Of a stretch of DNA of 62,380 nt, positions 8,855 to 17,889 are shown one piece after another (within the stretch, counting starts at the first letter, position 1; every line of letters begins with the position of its first letter). A model generated the notes under the pieces. That model searched no databases and was not told where the DNA came from. It saw only the letters and a program-made list of their open reading frames with translations. Source of the stretch: Chryseobacterium sp. (lineage in GTDB: Bacteria > Bacteroidota > Bacteroidia > Flavobacteriales > Weeksellaceae). A program made the position numbers and the translations under genes. The stretch covers positions 1-62,380 of the forward strand of contig QFQW01000010.1 of NCBI GenBank assembly GCA_003248755.1, read 5' to 3'.

Positions 8855-10459
8855 ATGAAACGAAAAAATCAAATATCAAAACTTACCGAAACCCAAAACT
8901 GGGACGTTATTGTTATTGGTGGTGGAGCAAGCGGGCTGGGAACTGCATTGGATTCAACATTGCGGGGATATAAAACTGTTTTATTTGAAATTAAAGATTT
9001 TGCAAAAGGAACATCCAGTCGCAGCACAAAGCTCGTGCATGGCGGAGTACGTTATCTTGCACAAGGAGATATAAAATTAGTGAAAGAAGCATTGAGGGAA
9101 AGAGGCCTCTTAGCTAAAAATGCAGCTCATCTTGTAAAAGACCAGTCTTTTGTGATCCCAAATTATTCTTGGTGGGGAGGACCTTTTTATTTCATAGGTC
9201 TTACAATATATGATTTTTTAGCAGGAAAGCTGAGTATTGGAAAAACAAAATACCTCAACAAAAAGAATGTCCTACAAAAGTTGCCTGCCATTAAAAGCTC
9301 AAACCTTGCCAGTGGAATACTTTATCATGACGGGCAGTTTGACGATTCCAGACTGGCAATAAATCTGGTACAATCAACTGTAGAGAACGGAGGTACTATG
9401 ATTAACTATATGGGTGTTACGGGGCTATCAAAAGATAATAACGGACAATTGAATGGGGTAATTGTCAAAGATGAATTCACGGGTAAAACCTACCATGTCA
9501 AAGGAAAAGTAATCGTGAATGCCACAGGTGTATTTACAGATGACATTCTTAACATGAACAATACAAAGCATAAGAAAATGGTGGTTCCAAGCCAAGGAAT
9601 TCATCTGGTACTAGACAAATCATTTTTCCCGGGAGAAGAAGCATTAATGATCCCTAAGACCAGCGATGGAAGGGTTTTGTTTGCAGTACCTTGGCACAAC
9701 AAAGTTGTTGTAGGCACTACAGATACCTTGATTAAAGACACCAGCTTTGAGCCCCGCGCTCTGGAAAAAGAGATAGAATTTGTATTGGAAACCGCAAGAA
9801 ACTACCTTGTAAAAGCACCAACCAGAAAAGACGTCCTGTCTGTTTTTGCAGGTTTAAGACCATTAGCCGCTCCCGAAAAAGAGGGACAAAGCACCAAGGA
9901 AGTATCCCGAAGCCATAAAATAATAATATCTGATTCAGGACTTGTGACCGTTATTGGCGGAAAATGGACCACATATAGAGAGATGGCGGAAGAAATTGTT
10001 GATGAAGCGTCAAAAGTTGCAGACCTGCCAGAAGTAAGTTGTAAAACGCATCATTTTTCTATTCACGGAAATATTCCAGCTTCTCACGCAGATCAGAGCG
10101 ACCACCTTTACATCTATGGATCTGACATCCCTGAAATAAAAAAACTACAGCAAAGCGATGCTGCACTGAAACAAAAAATACATCCGAAATATGACGCTAC
10201 TTATGCAGAAGTACTATGGGCAATAGAATGCGAAATGGCGGAAACCCTAGAGGATGTACTGGCCAGAAGAATCCGTTTCTTGTTTACGGATGCCCGTGCA
10301 GCCATTGATATTGCAGAAGATGTTGCCCAATTTATGGCGCAGAGATTAGGAAAATCCGAAGAATGGGCAGTACTGGAAACTAAAAATTTTATTGAGCTTG
10401 CAAAAGGCTACTTACTGGAAGATTATTCCCCAAAAAAAGAAACTCAAATTATCAATTAA
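8855..10459 (+). CDS. glpD: Aerobic glycerol-3-phosphate dehydrogenase
   Basis: This FAD enzyme oxidises glycerol 3-phosphate to dihydroxyacetone phosphate and feeds electrons to the quinone pool at the inner membrane. The FAD-binding motif DVIVIGGGASGLGTALDSTL is at residues 18-37, followed by the family signature TSSRSTKLVHGGVRYL. VVGTTDTLIKD, GLRPLAAP and VIGGKWTTYREMAEE mark the conserved C-terminal half of the FAD domain, and the C-terminal helical domain contains ARRIRFLFTDARAA. The 534-residue length is normal. It is the first gene of the operon, ending 19 bases before glpK, so glycerol phosphorylated by GlpK enters glycolysis through this step. Confidence 0.95.
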   Translation: MKRKNQISKLTETQNWDVIVIGGGASGLGTALDSTLRGYKTVLFEIKDFAKGTSSRSTKLVHGGVRYLAQGDIKLVKEALRERGLLAKNAAHLVKDQSFVIPNYSWWGGPFYFIGLTIYDFLAGKLSIGKTKYLNKKNVLQKLPAIKSSNLASGILYHDGQFDDSRLAINLVQSTVENGGTMINYMGVTGLSKDNNGQLNGVIVKDEFTGKTYHVKGKVIVNATGVFTDDILNMNNTKHKKMVVPSQGIHLVLDKSFFPGEEALMIPKTSDGRVLFAVPWHNKVVVGTTDTLIKDTSFEPRALEKEIEFVLETARNYLVKAPTRKDVLSVFAGLRPLAAPEKEGQSTKEVSRSHKIIISDSGLVTVIGGKWTTYREMAEEIVDEASKVADLPEVSCKTHHFSIHGNIPASHADQSDHLYIYGSDIPEIKKLQQSDAALKQKIHPKYDATYAEVLWAIECEMAETLEDVLARRIRFLFTDARAAIDIAEDVAQFMAQRLGKSEEWAVLETKNFIELAKGYLLEDYSPKKETQIIN

Positions 10460-10478
10460 ACTTTAATAGAATCAAATT

Positions 10479-11990
10479 ATGGCACCAGCGGAAAAACTAA
10501 ACAAACTTATTTTGGCCCTTGACCAAGGGACAACCTCATCAAGAGCCATTCTTTTTAATCAAAATGGAGAAATTGAAGAATTATCGCAGAAATCATTCAC
10601 CCAAATATTTCCAAAAGGAGGCTGGGTAGAGCACGACCCCAACGAAATATGGTCTTCACAGATATCCGTTGCGGCAGAAGTCATTGCAAAAGCAGGAGTA
10701 TCAGGTAGAGAAATCGCAGCGATAGGTATTACAAACCAAAGAGAAACCACTGTTGTTTGGGATCGCGAAACATCAGAGCCTATCTACAATGCCATTGTCT
10801 GGCAAGACAGAAGAACAGCAAAATACTGTGATGAGCTGAAGCAAAAAGAAGGGTACATAGAAACTATCAAGGAAAAGACTGGACTAATCCTTGATGCCTA
10901 TTTCTCAGGAACAAAATTGAAATGGATTCTTGATAATGTAGAGGGTGCAAGAGAAAAAGCGGAGCAGGGAAAACTTTGTTTCGGCACTATAGATACTTGG
11001 CTGGTTTGGAAATTGACCAGAGGAAAAATGTTCGTCACAGATGTAACCAATGCCTCCAGAACACTACTTCTTAACATCCATGCCCAGCAATGGGACGACG
11101 ACCTGTTACAACTTTTCGATATTCCAAGAGCTATACTTCCTGAAGTTAAGCAAAGTTCCGAGATCTACGGAGAAACATCTACAACACTATTTGCATCAAA
11201 AATTCCTATTGCAGGTATTGCTGGCGATCAACAAGCTGCACTTTTCGGACAAATGTGCACCTCGGAAGGGATGGTGAAAAACACTTATGGAACAGGATGT
11301 TTTCTTCTGATGAATACAGGAGATAAAGCGGTTTATTCGAAAAATAACCTGCTGACCACTATCGCATGGAAAATCAATGGGAAAGTAACCTATGCACTTG
11401 AAGGCTCTGTTTTTGTCGGAGGCGCAGCAATACAATGGCTCAGAGACGGGCTAAAACTCATCAGAACAGCACCTGATATTAGTAATCTCGCCAATCTTGT
11501 AAAAGAAACAGAAGGTGTATATTTCGTTCCCGCCTTAACAGGTTTGGGCGCACCTTATTGGGATCCGTATGCTCGTGGCGCTATTGTGGGAATTACCCGA
11601 GGAACAACCGATGCGCATATCGCAAGAGCAACCTTGGAAGGTATCGCTTACCAGGTATATGATATTGTAAAAGCAATGGAAGCAGATTCCGGAATGCAGT
11701 CCATGGAACTGAGAGTCGATGGTGGTGCTACCGCATCTGACCTATTAATGCAAATACAAGCTGATTTGTTTGGTTTTTCTATTACAAGACCAAAAACATT
11801 GGAAACAACAGCTCTTGGAGCGGCATATCTTGCCGGACTTGCTGTTGGATTCTGGGATAATATTGACGATATCAAATCACAATGGAGCGTAGATAAAAAA
11901 TTTGACCCTAAAATGGAGCGTGAAAAAGCGGACGAAATGATTAAAGGATGGCATAAGGCAGTAGGAAGATCCAAAAACTGGGAAGAATAA
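10479..11990 (+). CDS. glpK: Glycerol kinase
   Basis: The enzyme phosphorylates glycerol with ATP. The FGGY-family phosphate motif LILALDQGTTSSRAILF is near residue 10, followed by the glycerol-binding segment GITNQRETTVVWD, DRRTAKYCDEL, GTIDTWLVWKLT and AGIAGDQQAALFGQ. The signature GLGAPYWDPYARGAIVGITRG and the C-terminal VDGGATASDLLMQIQADL are both intact, and the length of 503 residues is standard. It sits directly between glpD and glpF in the same orientation, so it traps incoming glycerol and supplies the GlpD substrate. Confidence 0.96.
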   Translation: MAPAEKLNKLILALDQGTTSSRAILFNQNGEIEELSQKSFTQIFPKGGWVEHDPNEIWSSQISVAAEVIAKAGVSGREIAAIGITNQRETTVVWDRETSEPIYNAIVWQDRRTAKYCDELKQKEGYIETIKEKTGLILDAYFSGTKLKWILDNVEGAREKAEQGKLCFGTIDTWLVWKLTRGKMFVTDVTNASRTLLLNIHAQQWDDDLLQLFDIPRAILPEVKQSSEIYGETSTTLFASKIPIAGIAGDQQAALFGQMCTSEGMVKNTYGTGCFLLMNTGDKAVYSKNNLLTTIAWKINGKVTYALEGSVFVGGAAIQWLRDGLKLIRTAPDISNLANLVKETEGVYFVPALTGLGAPYWDPYARGAIVGITRGTTDAHIARATLEGIAYQVYDIVKAMEADSGMQSMELRVDGGATASDLLMQIQADLFGFSITRPKTLETTALGAAYLAGLAVGFWDNIDDIKSQWSVDKKFDPKMEREKADEMIKGWHKAVGRSKNWEE

Positions 11991-12076
11991 AAACAAAAAT
12001 CTCCAACAAAACTGAGCTATTATTAAACAGCCCATTAAATAACTAAGAAAATTAAACTATTATATCATTATTTATT

Positions 12077-12793
12077 ATGTCAACTATTTTTATTGCAGAG
12101 ATGATGGGAACGATGTTCCTTATTCTCTTAGGAAACGGGGTCGTAGCCAATATCCTTCTCAAAAAAACAGGAGGTAATGGCGGAGGTATCATTTCCATTA
12201 CAGCTGCCTGGGGATTTGCAGTATTCGCCGGAGGTTTAGTTGCTGTCAATCTAGGCAGTGCTGGAGAACTAAATCCAGCCACTGTAATTGCAGGCTGGAT
12301 AAACGGAGCTTATACTACCAGCCAATTATTGCCTTACATCGGAGGCGAATTGACAGGAGCTATGCTAGGAGCATTTTTGGTATGGTTACTATATAAAGAC
12401 CATTTTGATGAGACATCTGCAGAACCACACTCACAGCTTGCTTGTTTTTCTACATCCCCATCAATCAAGAACACTCCCCTCAATTTCTTTTCTGAAGTAT
12501 TGGGAACATTTGTTTTGCTCTATGTTGCTATGAGTTTCCAAGGATCTGCCGTAAACTTGGGAAGCACAGGAAGATGGCCAATAACCACACTTATTTGGGC
12601 AATCGGATTATCGCTTGGAGGAACAACAGGATACGCCATCAATCCTGCAAGAGACCTCGGTCCGAGAATCATGCATGCCATTTTACCCATAAAAGGAAAA
12701 AGTTCCAGTAACTGGAGTTATGCCTGGATACCAATAATAGGACCTGTTATAGGAGCTTTAATATCAATTCTTATATTCAATCTATTACATTAA
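12077..12793 (+). CDS. glpF: Glycerol facilitator (MIP family aquaglyceroporin)
   Basis: This inner-membrane channel has the two half-helix motifs of the MIP family: GELNPATVIAGW in the first half and GYAINPARDLGPRI in the second. The long second motif with Asp after NPAR is typical of glycerol-conducting rather than water-specific channels. Hydrophobic segments consistent with six transmembrane helices cover the protein of 238 residues. It follows glpK after 86 bases and carries the glycerol for the kinase. The start ATG at 12077 gives the usual short N-terminus. Confidence 0.94.
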   Translation: MSTIFIAEMMGTMFLILLGNGVVANILLKKTGGNGGGIISITAAWGFAVFAGGLVAVNLGSAGELNPATVIAGWINGAYTTSQLLPYIGGELTGAMLGAFLVWLLYKDHFDETSAEPHSQLACFSTSPSIKNTPLNFFSEVLGTFVLLYVAMSFQGSAVNLGSTGRWPITTLIWAIGLSLGGTTGYAINPARDLGPRIMHAILPIKGKSSSNWSYAWIPIIGPVIGALISILIFNLLH

Positions 12794-12814
12794 ATCTATT
12801 CCATCAAATTTACC

Positions 12815-13642
12815 ATGAAAAAAATATCAACATTGCTGACGAGCTTGTTTGCAATAACACTATTACTGGCACAGACATCTGAAGATGATGGGGCTTCTGC
12901 TGAAAATGACAACCTCCACCTTTCTGCGGGGATAAAAACAAACCATTTGTGGAGAGGACTTATTATTACGGACAAACCAATCGTTTCCGGACAACTGTGG
13001 TACGACCTCAACAAATCGAAAACATTACAGTTAGGAGTCTGGGGTGCATCTGCTATCTCCAATGACAGTGATGAAACCCATTACAAAGAAATTAATTATT
13101 ATATCCAATATGCAGATAAAGGATTTTCTATAGGAATCTGGGATTTGTTCAACTCCAGGAATATCAATGAACTTATTGCATCAGACGATATTTTTAATTA
13201 CTCTAAGGACAAAACAACGCATATCATTGATTTAAGAACATCTTATCAGTTTCCTGAAAAATTCCCTTTAAGAGTTGAAGCAGATGTCATGCTTTATGGA
13301 GGAGCCAATGCAGGAGAAGTAAAATTGAATGAAAATAGCGAATACGACAGCAACAAATATTCCACCTATATAGAGATAAGTTATCCATTGATTTCAAAAG
13401 GTTCTGTTAAGCTTAATGGATTTCTGGGTGGAGGTTTTGCTTTCAATCCCGGAAAAAGAAGTCTTGGACAAGGTACTTTTCTATATGGGAACGGCAAAAA
13501 CGATTTCGATATTGTGAATATCGGATTATCTGCAAGTAAAAACATCAAAGTTTTTTCTGCCCATATTCCATTATCTTTTACCACTATGTGGAATCCTTCC
13601 AACAAATATGCAAGAATACAGTTTGCAACGACTTTATTTTGA
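12815..13642 (+). CDS. Putative outer-membrane porin-like protein of the glp operon
   Basis: The 275-residue product begins with a signal peptide (MKKISTLLTSLFAITLLLAQ) and is rich in alternating beta-strand patterns such as LHLSAGIKTNHLWRGLIIT, LQLGVWGASAIS and YIQYADKGFSIGIWDLF, ending in an aromatic strand (ARIQFATTLF) as beta-barrel proteins do. The WRG motif near the start resembles TorF/Gcw-type putative porins. It starts 21 bases after glpF and ends at a terminator, so it is likely the fifth function of the locus. I infer that it eases passage of glycerol or glycerophosphodiesters across the outer membrane; this is not shown by sequence alone. Confidence 0.72.
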   Translation: MKKISTLLTSLFAITLLLAQTSEDDGASAENDNLHLSAGIKTNHLWRGLIITDKPIVSGQLWYDLNKSKTLQLGVWGASAISNDSDETHYKEINYYIQYADKGFSIGIWDLFNSRNINELIASDDIFNYSKDKTTHIIDLRTSYQFPEKFPLRVEADVMLYGGANAGEVKLNENSEYDSNKYSTYIEISYPLISKGSVKLNGFLGGGFAFNPGKRSLGQGTFLYGNGKNDFDIVNIGLSASKNIKVFSAHIPLSFTTMWNPSNKYARIQFATTLF

Positions 13643-13673
13643 CAAATATTTTTCTTTAAGAAATTAATCCCCA

Positions 13674-13707
13674 AAAAGCTGTCCGAAATTCCGAACAGCT
13701 TTTATTT
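13674..13707 (+). terminator. Terminator of the glp operon
   Basis: AAAAGCTGT (13674-13682) and ACAGCTTTT (13695-13703) form a 9-bp stem with a partly paired loop, followed by ATTTATTTTT. It sits 30 bases after the last gene. Confidence 0.75.
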
Positions 13708-13814
13708 ATTTTTAACCATTGTTTATTTTCAATAATCACAAATTATCTTAACAATAATCAAATCAAAAGCTTATGTCATCTCAATGATATTAAGATTAAA
13801 AAAAATTTAACATA

Positions 13815-13836
13815 AATAGTTGTTATTACAACTATT
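13815..13836 (+). promoter_or_regulatory. MarR-type operator in front of the efflux operon
   Basis: AATAGTTGT and ACAACTATT form a perfect 9-bp inverted repeat with a 4-base centre (TATT), 33 bases before the MarR start. The dyad length and position fit an autoregulatory MarR site. Confidence 0.7.
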
Positions 13837-13869
13837 GTTTAATTAACTTTGTTCAATAATAATTTTTAT

Positions 13870-14325
13870 ATGAAAGCTGAAAAAATATTAACTGAACAAG
13901 ATCGATACAATCTGCTTACCGGCAATGTACCTCTACTGTTCAACCGTTTTTTGGTTCAGCAATTCAAATTGAATAATATTAACTTGACCCGGGAACAATG
14001 GTCGGTGCTAGTACCTTTATGGAAACAACAGGGATGTTCACAGCAGGCAATAGCAGATTTTACCCACAGGGATAAACCCAGCATAACTAGACTTATTGAT
14101 CAATTGGAAAAAGAAGGTTACGTAGAAAGAAGGTCCCACCCTACTGACAGAAGGCAAAATCTAATATATTTAACAAATAAAGGAAAGGAGATAGAGGAAA
14201 AAGTAATGTATATTGTGAACAATGTAACCGAAAGAGCAACCAGAGGACTTTCAGAAAATCAAATTATGGAGATAAAAAACTTCTTTCAGCATATTCAAAA
14301 CAACATTCAAAACGAAATGGTATGA
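13870..14325 (+). CDS. MarR family transcriptional regulator
   Basis: The product of 151 residues has the MarR winged-helix core: LTREQWSVLVPLWKQQGCSQQAIADF, recognition helix RDKPSITRLIDQLEKEGYVERR and wing HPTDRRQNLIYLTNKGKE. I chose the ATG at 13870; the TTG at 13849 would add seven poor residues. It overlaps the following TolC gene by four bases (ATGA), and a perfect 22-bp dyad lies just upstream, so it most likely represses its own operon and is released by a small toxic compound. The effector is unknown. Confidence 0.92.
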   Translation: MKAEKILTEQDRYNLLTGNVPLLFNRFLVQQFKLNNINLTREQWSVLVPLWKQQGCSQQAIADFTHRDKPSITRLIDQLEKEGYVERRSHPTDRRQNLIYLTNKGKEIEEKVMYIVNNVTERATRGLSENQIMEIKNFFQHIQNNIQNEMV

Positions 14326-15704
14326 AAAAAATAAACTTAGCCATTACATTGATCCTATTCGGCACTATCATCAACGCACAGATTCTTGTAAGTAAGGATT
14401 TGGATTATGCTATCGGAAAGGCATTGCAAAAAAACACTGAAATAAGGAATCAAGATCTTGAATTACAAAAATTAGAATTAGAACGCAAAAGCATATTGGC
14501 CAAATATATCCCGAAGGTCGAGGCGTCAGGTTTATATTCTTACATCAGCAGTGATGCAAAATTAGATCTAGCTACCCTGAATTTACCCATCACAGGATAT
14601 CCTGTTTTTGGGGGATCTTCCGATTTCAGCACAAATGCGAATATCCTTTATGGAGGTATTACCGCAAAAGCGGTATTGTTCAGTGGCGGACAAATCCTAA
14701 ATGGAGCCAAGGCTCTCAAAGAAAAAAATACAGGCACAGCGTTTATGATGGAAAATCAGAAAGATGAGGTGATAAAAGATATCATAGGGAGCTTTGACCG
14801 TCTCAAACTTCTGGAAACCGCCGAAAAACTCATCGATAACAGCGAAAAAAGATTAAATAAGGAAAAAGAAAGAGTAGAAAGGGCGATATCCGAAGGGTTG
14901 GCAATTCCTTATGACCGCGATAAAATCAAACTCTCCACTCTGGAATTGGCTTCCAAACGTGCAGATGTTCAAAATAAAAGAAAACTTCTGATACTCAAGA
15001 TAAAACAGTCCACCAATCTTTCAGAAGAAGAAATTCTTAAAACCAATCATCAGTTGGAGCCCATCATTATTTTGGACAGCCTGAGCACAGCCGAACGAAA
15101 TGAGGTAAAAGCACTGGAATCTTTCAAAAAAGCCTCCGAATATGCCCTTAAAAAAGAAAAAGGAAGCCTTCTTCCCACAGTTGGGGCTTTTGCGGGATAT
15201 AGCTATGCATCATTATATAATGCCAATACAAAAGTGCCGATTGAACAATTAAATACGACCGCCAATTTGAAACTAAATGAATTGACACTACATCCGAACT
15301 GGATGTTGGGCGTGGCCGTGAAATGGGAACTCTTCAGCGGATTTGAACGTAAACATAAAATAGACGAAGCCAAAATAGGACTCGCCCAGGTTGAAAATAA
15401 ACTGGCTGACACCAAAGAAAAAGTAGACCTGGAATTGGAAAAAAACAAGGTAGAATACAATACCACGTTACATAAGGTAGATATTGCGATCCAAAGGGAA
15501 AAAATAGCACAAAATAATAATGAGATAGCATCAAAGCAATACAGATTAGGACTTATTAACGTCACTGAACGCCTGGGAGCGGAAAATGATATATACAAAG
15601 AATCCTTAAACAAAGTAGAAACCATGATTGAACAGCGGAATGCTGCTATTGAAGTTTACCGTGCATCGGGAAAATTATCAAACTTTATTAAAATCCAAAA
15701 CTAA
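14322..15704 (+). CDS. TolC family outer-membrane efflux protein
   Basis: The 460-residue protein has a signal peptide (MKKINLAITLILFGTIINAQ) and two repeats of long amphipathic coiled-coil helices typical of TolC channel proteins, for example ALQKNTEIRNQDLELQKLEL and EAKIGLAQVENKLADTKEKV. The end, RLGAENDIYKESLNKVETMI, fits the last helical hairpin. The start overlaps the MarR stop by four bases, so translation is coupled, and an HlyD adaptor and an ABC-2 permease follow. The three together form a trans-envelope exporter. Confidence 0.9.
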   Translation: MKKINLAITLILFGTIINAQILVSKDLDYAIGKALQKNTEIRNQDLELQKLELERKSILAKYIPKVEASGLYSYISSDAKLDLATLNLPITGYPVFGGSSDFSTNANILYGGITAKAVLFSGGQILNGAKALKEKNTGTAFMMENQKDEVIKDIIGSFDRLKLLETAEKLIDNSEKRLNKEKERVERAISEGLAIPYDRDKIKLSTLELASKRADVQNKRKLLILKIKQSTNLSEEEILKTNHQLEPIIILDSLSTAERNEVKALESFKKASEYALKKEKGSLLPTVGAFAGYSYASLYNANTKVPIEQLNTTANLKLNELTLHPNWMLGVAVKWELFSGFERKHKIDEAKIGLAQVENKLADTKEKVDLELEKNKVEYNTTLHKVDIAIQREKIAQNNNEIASKQYRLGLINVTERLGAENDIYKESLNKVETMIEQRNAAIEVYRASGKLSNFIKIQN

Positions 15705-15709
15705 GCAAA

Positions 15710-16666
15710 ATGAAAAAAATTATTTACATACTAAGCATTGCAGGCATTTTAGCTTCTTGTGAGAATAAACCGAAAGTATCACAAACCATCCAGGGAAAAA
15801 CCGAGCGGGAAGAGATTGCAGTAGTAGGCAAAATAGCAGGCAGAATAGATAAAATTCTGATCAGCGAGGGAGCTCTTGTTAAAAAGGGAGATACATTGGC
15901 GATATTGGAAATCCCAGAAGTAGACGCAAAAAAATCACAGGCACAGGGAGCGGTAAAATCTGCTCAGGCACAATATGAGATGAGTGTACACGGTGCTACT
16001 GCCAATCAGTTGGCACAGCTCTATGCCAAGAAATCCGCTTTGGTAGAGCAATATGAGTTTGCAAAAAAATCCCTGGCAAGAATGAACGCAATGGTAAAGG
16101 ATTCATTGGTTCCGCAACAGCAATATGATGAAGTATTCGCAAAGTATCAGGGAGCCAAATCACAAATGATAGCCGTAGATGCAGAAATTGCCGATGTTAA
16201 AAACGGGGTCCGCATAGAACAGCAAACAATGGCGTTGGGACAAAAAGACCGTGCTCAAGGAGCTTTGGAAGAAGTACAGGTTGCCGAAAAAGAAAGGTAT
16301 ATCATTGCACCACAGGATATGAAAATAGAATCGATCACATTGAAGCTGGGGGAACTGGCACTACCAGGATATACGCTTTTCAAAGGTTCTCTTAATAATT
16401 CCATATATTTCCGCTTTACTATTCCTGAAAGCCAATTGGCAAATTATGCACAAGGAAAAGAAATCAATGTGCATATACCTTACAAAAATCGGGATATCAA
16501 AGGGAAAATCAGAAATATAAAACAAATAGGCGCCTATGCTAATATTGCTACAGCATATCCTGATTATGAAGTGCAGGACGCTTTGTATGAAATATTGATA
16601 GACCCTATTAACATCCAACAAGCAAACGATATCCTAAGCAAAACAACAGTAACGCTAAAACCTTAA
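15710..16666 (+). CDS. HlyD family periplasmic adaptor (lipoprotein)
   Basis: This 318-residue membrane fusion protein has a lipoprotein signal (MKKIIYILSIAGILASC). The first lipoyl half-motif is GRIDKILISEGALVKKGDTLAIL, followed by a long helical hairpin (about residues 80-180, rich in A, K, Q) and the barrel segment YFRFTIPESQLANYAQGKEINVHIP. It sits five bases after the TolC gene and two before the permease, forming the middle part of the efflux unit. The arrangement resembles EmrA/YhiI-type adaptors that work with ABC-2 permeases. Confidence 0.9.
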   Translation: MKKIIYILSIAGILASCENKPKVSQTIQGKTEREEIAVVGKIAGRIDKILISEGALVKKGDTLAILEIPEVDAKKSQAQGAVKSAQAQYEMSVHGATANQLAQLYAKKSALVEQYEFAKKSLARMNAMVKDSLVPQQQYDEVFAKYQGAKSQMIAVDAEIADVKNGVRIEQQTMALGQKDRAQGALEEVQVAEKERYIIAPQDMKIESITLKLGELALPGYTLFKGSLNNSIYFRFTIPESQLANYAQGKEINVHIPYKNRDIKGKIRNIKQIGAYANIATAYPDYEVQDALYEILIDPINIQQANDILSKTTVTLKP

Positions 16667-16668
16667 TA

Positions 16669-17829
16669 ATGAAAACATTTCTCAATCTGATCAAACGGGA
16701 GTTCGGTTTGTTCTGGAGCAACAAGGTTCTCAGAATTTTGTTTATTGGGGCTCCTTTGATGTACGGTGTTTTGTTGGGATATGTTTACAGCAAAGGGAAA
16801 GTGACAGATTTACCAATCATCGTGGTAGATTATGACCAAAGCTCACTCAGCCGGAAAGCAATCGAAATGATGAATGACAACGAAGTTTTGTCTGTTGCAA
16901 GGCTGCAGTTTGACGAGACAAACCTCAATCGTTTGATGATTGAGAAAGATGCAACCTGCGTCGTTATTATCCCAAAAGATTTTGAGAAAGATGTGCTGAC
17001 AAAACGTTATCCTGAAGTCACTACCATAATCAATACAGCAAATGTATTGACCGCAAATTATTCTTCATCAGCACTTCAGCTGGTCTTAGGAACCCTCAAA
17101 GCAGGAACACAGGTCGAAACCTTACGTAAACAAGGAGTTCCGGAAAATTTGCTAATGAGTCAGTATGAGCTATTTAAAACCACGTTTATAAAAAAGAACA
17201 ACAGAAGCACCAACTATATGTATTTTTTGTGGCCTGGTGTTTTGGCTACTGTGCTTCAGCAGGTATTGTTATTGGGGCTTGCTCTTTCTTTTGCTTCCGA
17301 GTTTGAAAACGGCACTTTCAAATATCTGGTACAAAAAAGCCGTTCTGCATTTATGCTGATATTGGTTAAAATCGTGCCTTATCTCATAATGAGCTTCGGG
17401 ATATGGCTGATGTACTGGGGTTTTACCAAGTGGTTCAGAATTCCTTTTTATGAAAACATTTTTCCGCTTACTCTAATAGCGGGTGTTTTTGTAATCTCGG
17501 TCTGCTTTATAGGAATTTTGGTAAGTATCCTTGTCCCGAACCAACTGAAAGCTACGGAAATCCTTATGGTTATTGCCACACCCAGCTTTATCCTGTCAGG
17601 ATTTACCTGGCCGCTCAGCCAAATGCCAGTTTGGGTTCAGCACATTGCAAATATCATCCCGCTTACACATTTCTTGCCTGCCTTTAGAATACTTATCATA
17701 GAAAAAGGCGCTGTAGACCTCACCTATCCTTATGTTATAAAAATGATAATCATAGGAACAGTAAGCGCCATTGCCAGCTATAGCGTTTTATGGTACAAAG
17801 TCCGAAAAATTAAAAAGGATAAACTGTAG
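16669..17829 (+). CDS. ABC-2 type transporter permease
   Basis: The 386-residue inner-membrane protein starts with an N-terminal helix (LNLIKREFGLFWSNKVLRILFIGAPLMYGVLL), has a large periplasmic domain (LPIIVVDYDQSSLSRKAIEMM) and about five further transmembrane segments, including the family motif SGFTWPLSQMPVWVQHIANIIPLTHFLPAFR. That is the YbhS/YhhJ-type ABC-2 permease layout. No ATP-binding subunit and no second permease are encoded in this operon, which is odd for an ABC exporter; the ATPase must come from elsewhere or the system uses another arrangement. Confidence 0.9.
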   Translation: MKTFLNLIKREFGLFWSNKVLRILFIGAPLMYGVLLGYVYSKGKVTDLPIIVVDYDQSSLSRKAIEMMNDNEVLSVARLQFDETNLNRLMIEKDATCVVIIPKDFEKDVLTKRYPEVTTIINTANVLTANYSSSALQLVLGTLKAGTQVETLRKQGVPENLLMSQYELFKTTFIKKNNRSTNYMYFLWPGVLATVLQQVLLLGLALSFASEFENGTFKYLVQKSRSAFMLILVKIVPYLIMSFGIWLMYWGFTKWFRIPFYENIFPLTLIAGVFVISVCFIGILVSILVPNQLKATEILMVIATPSFILSGFTWPLSQMPVWVQHIANIIPLTHFLPAFRILIIEKGAVDLTYPYVIKMIIIGTVSAIASYSVLWYKVRKIKKDKL

Positions 17830-17889
17830 TGAGCTAAATCATAAGCTAAAAATTATATATGCCCATATAAATCCATTAAATAAGAAACC

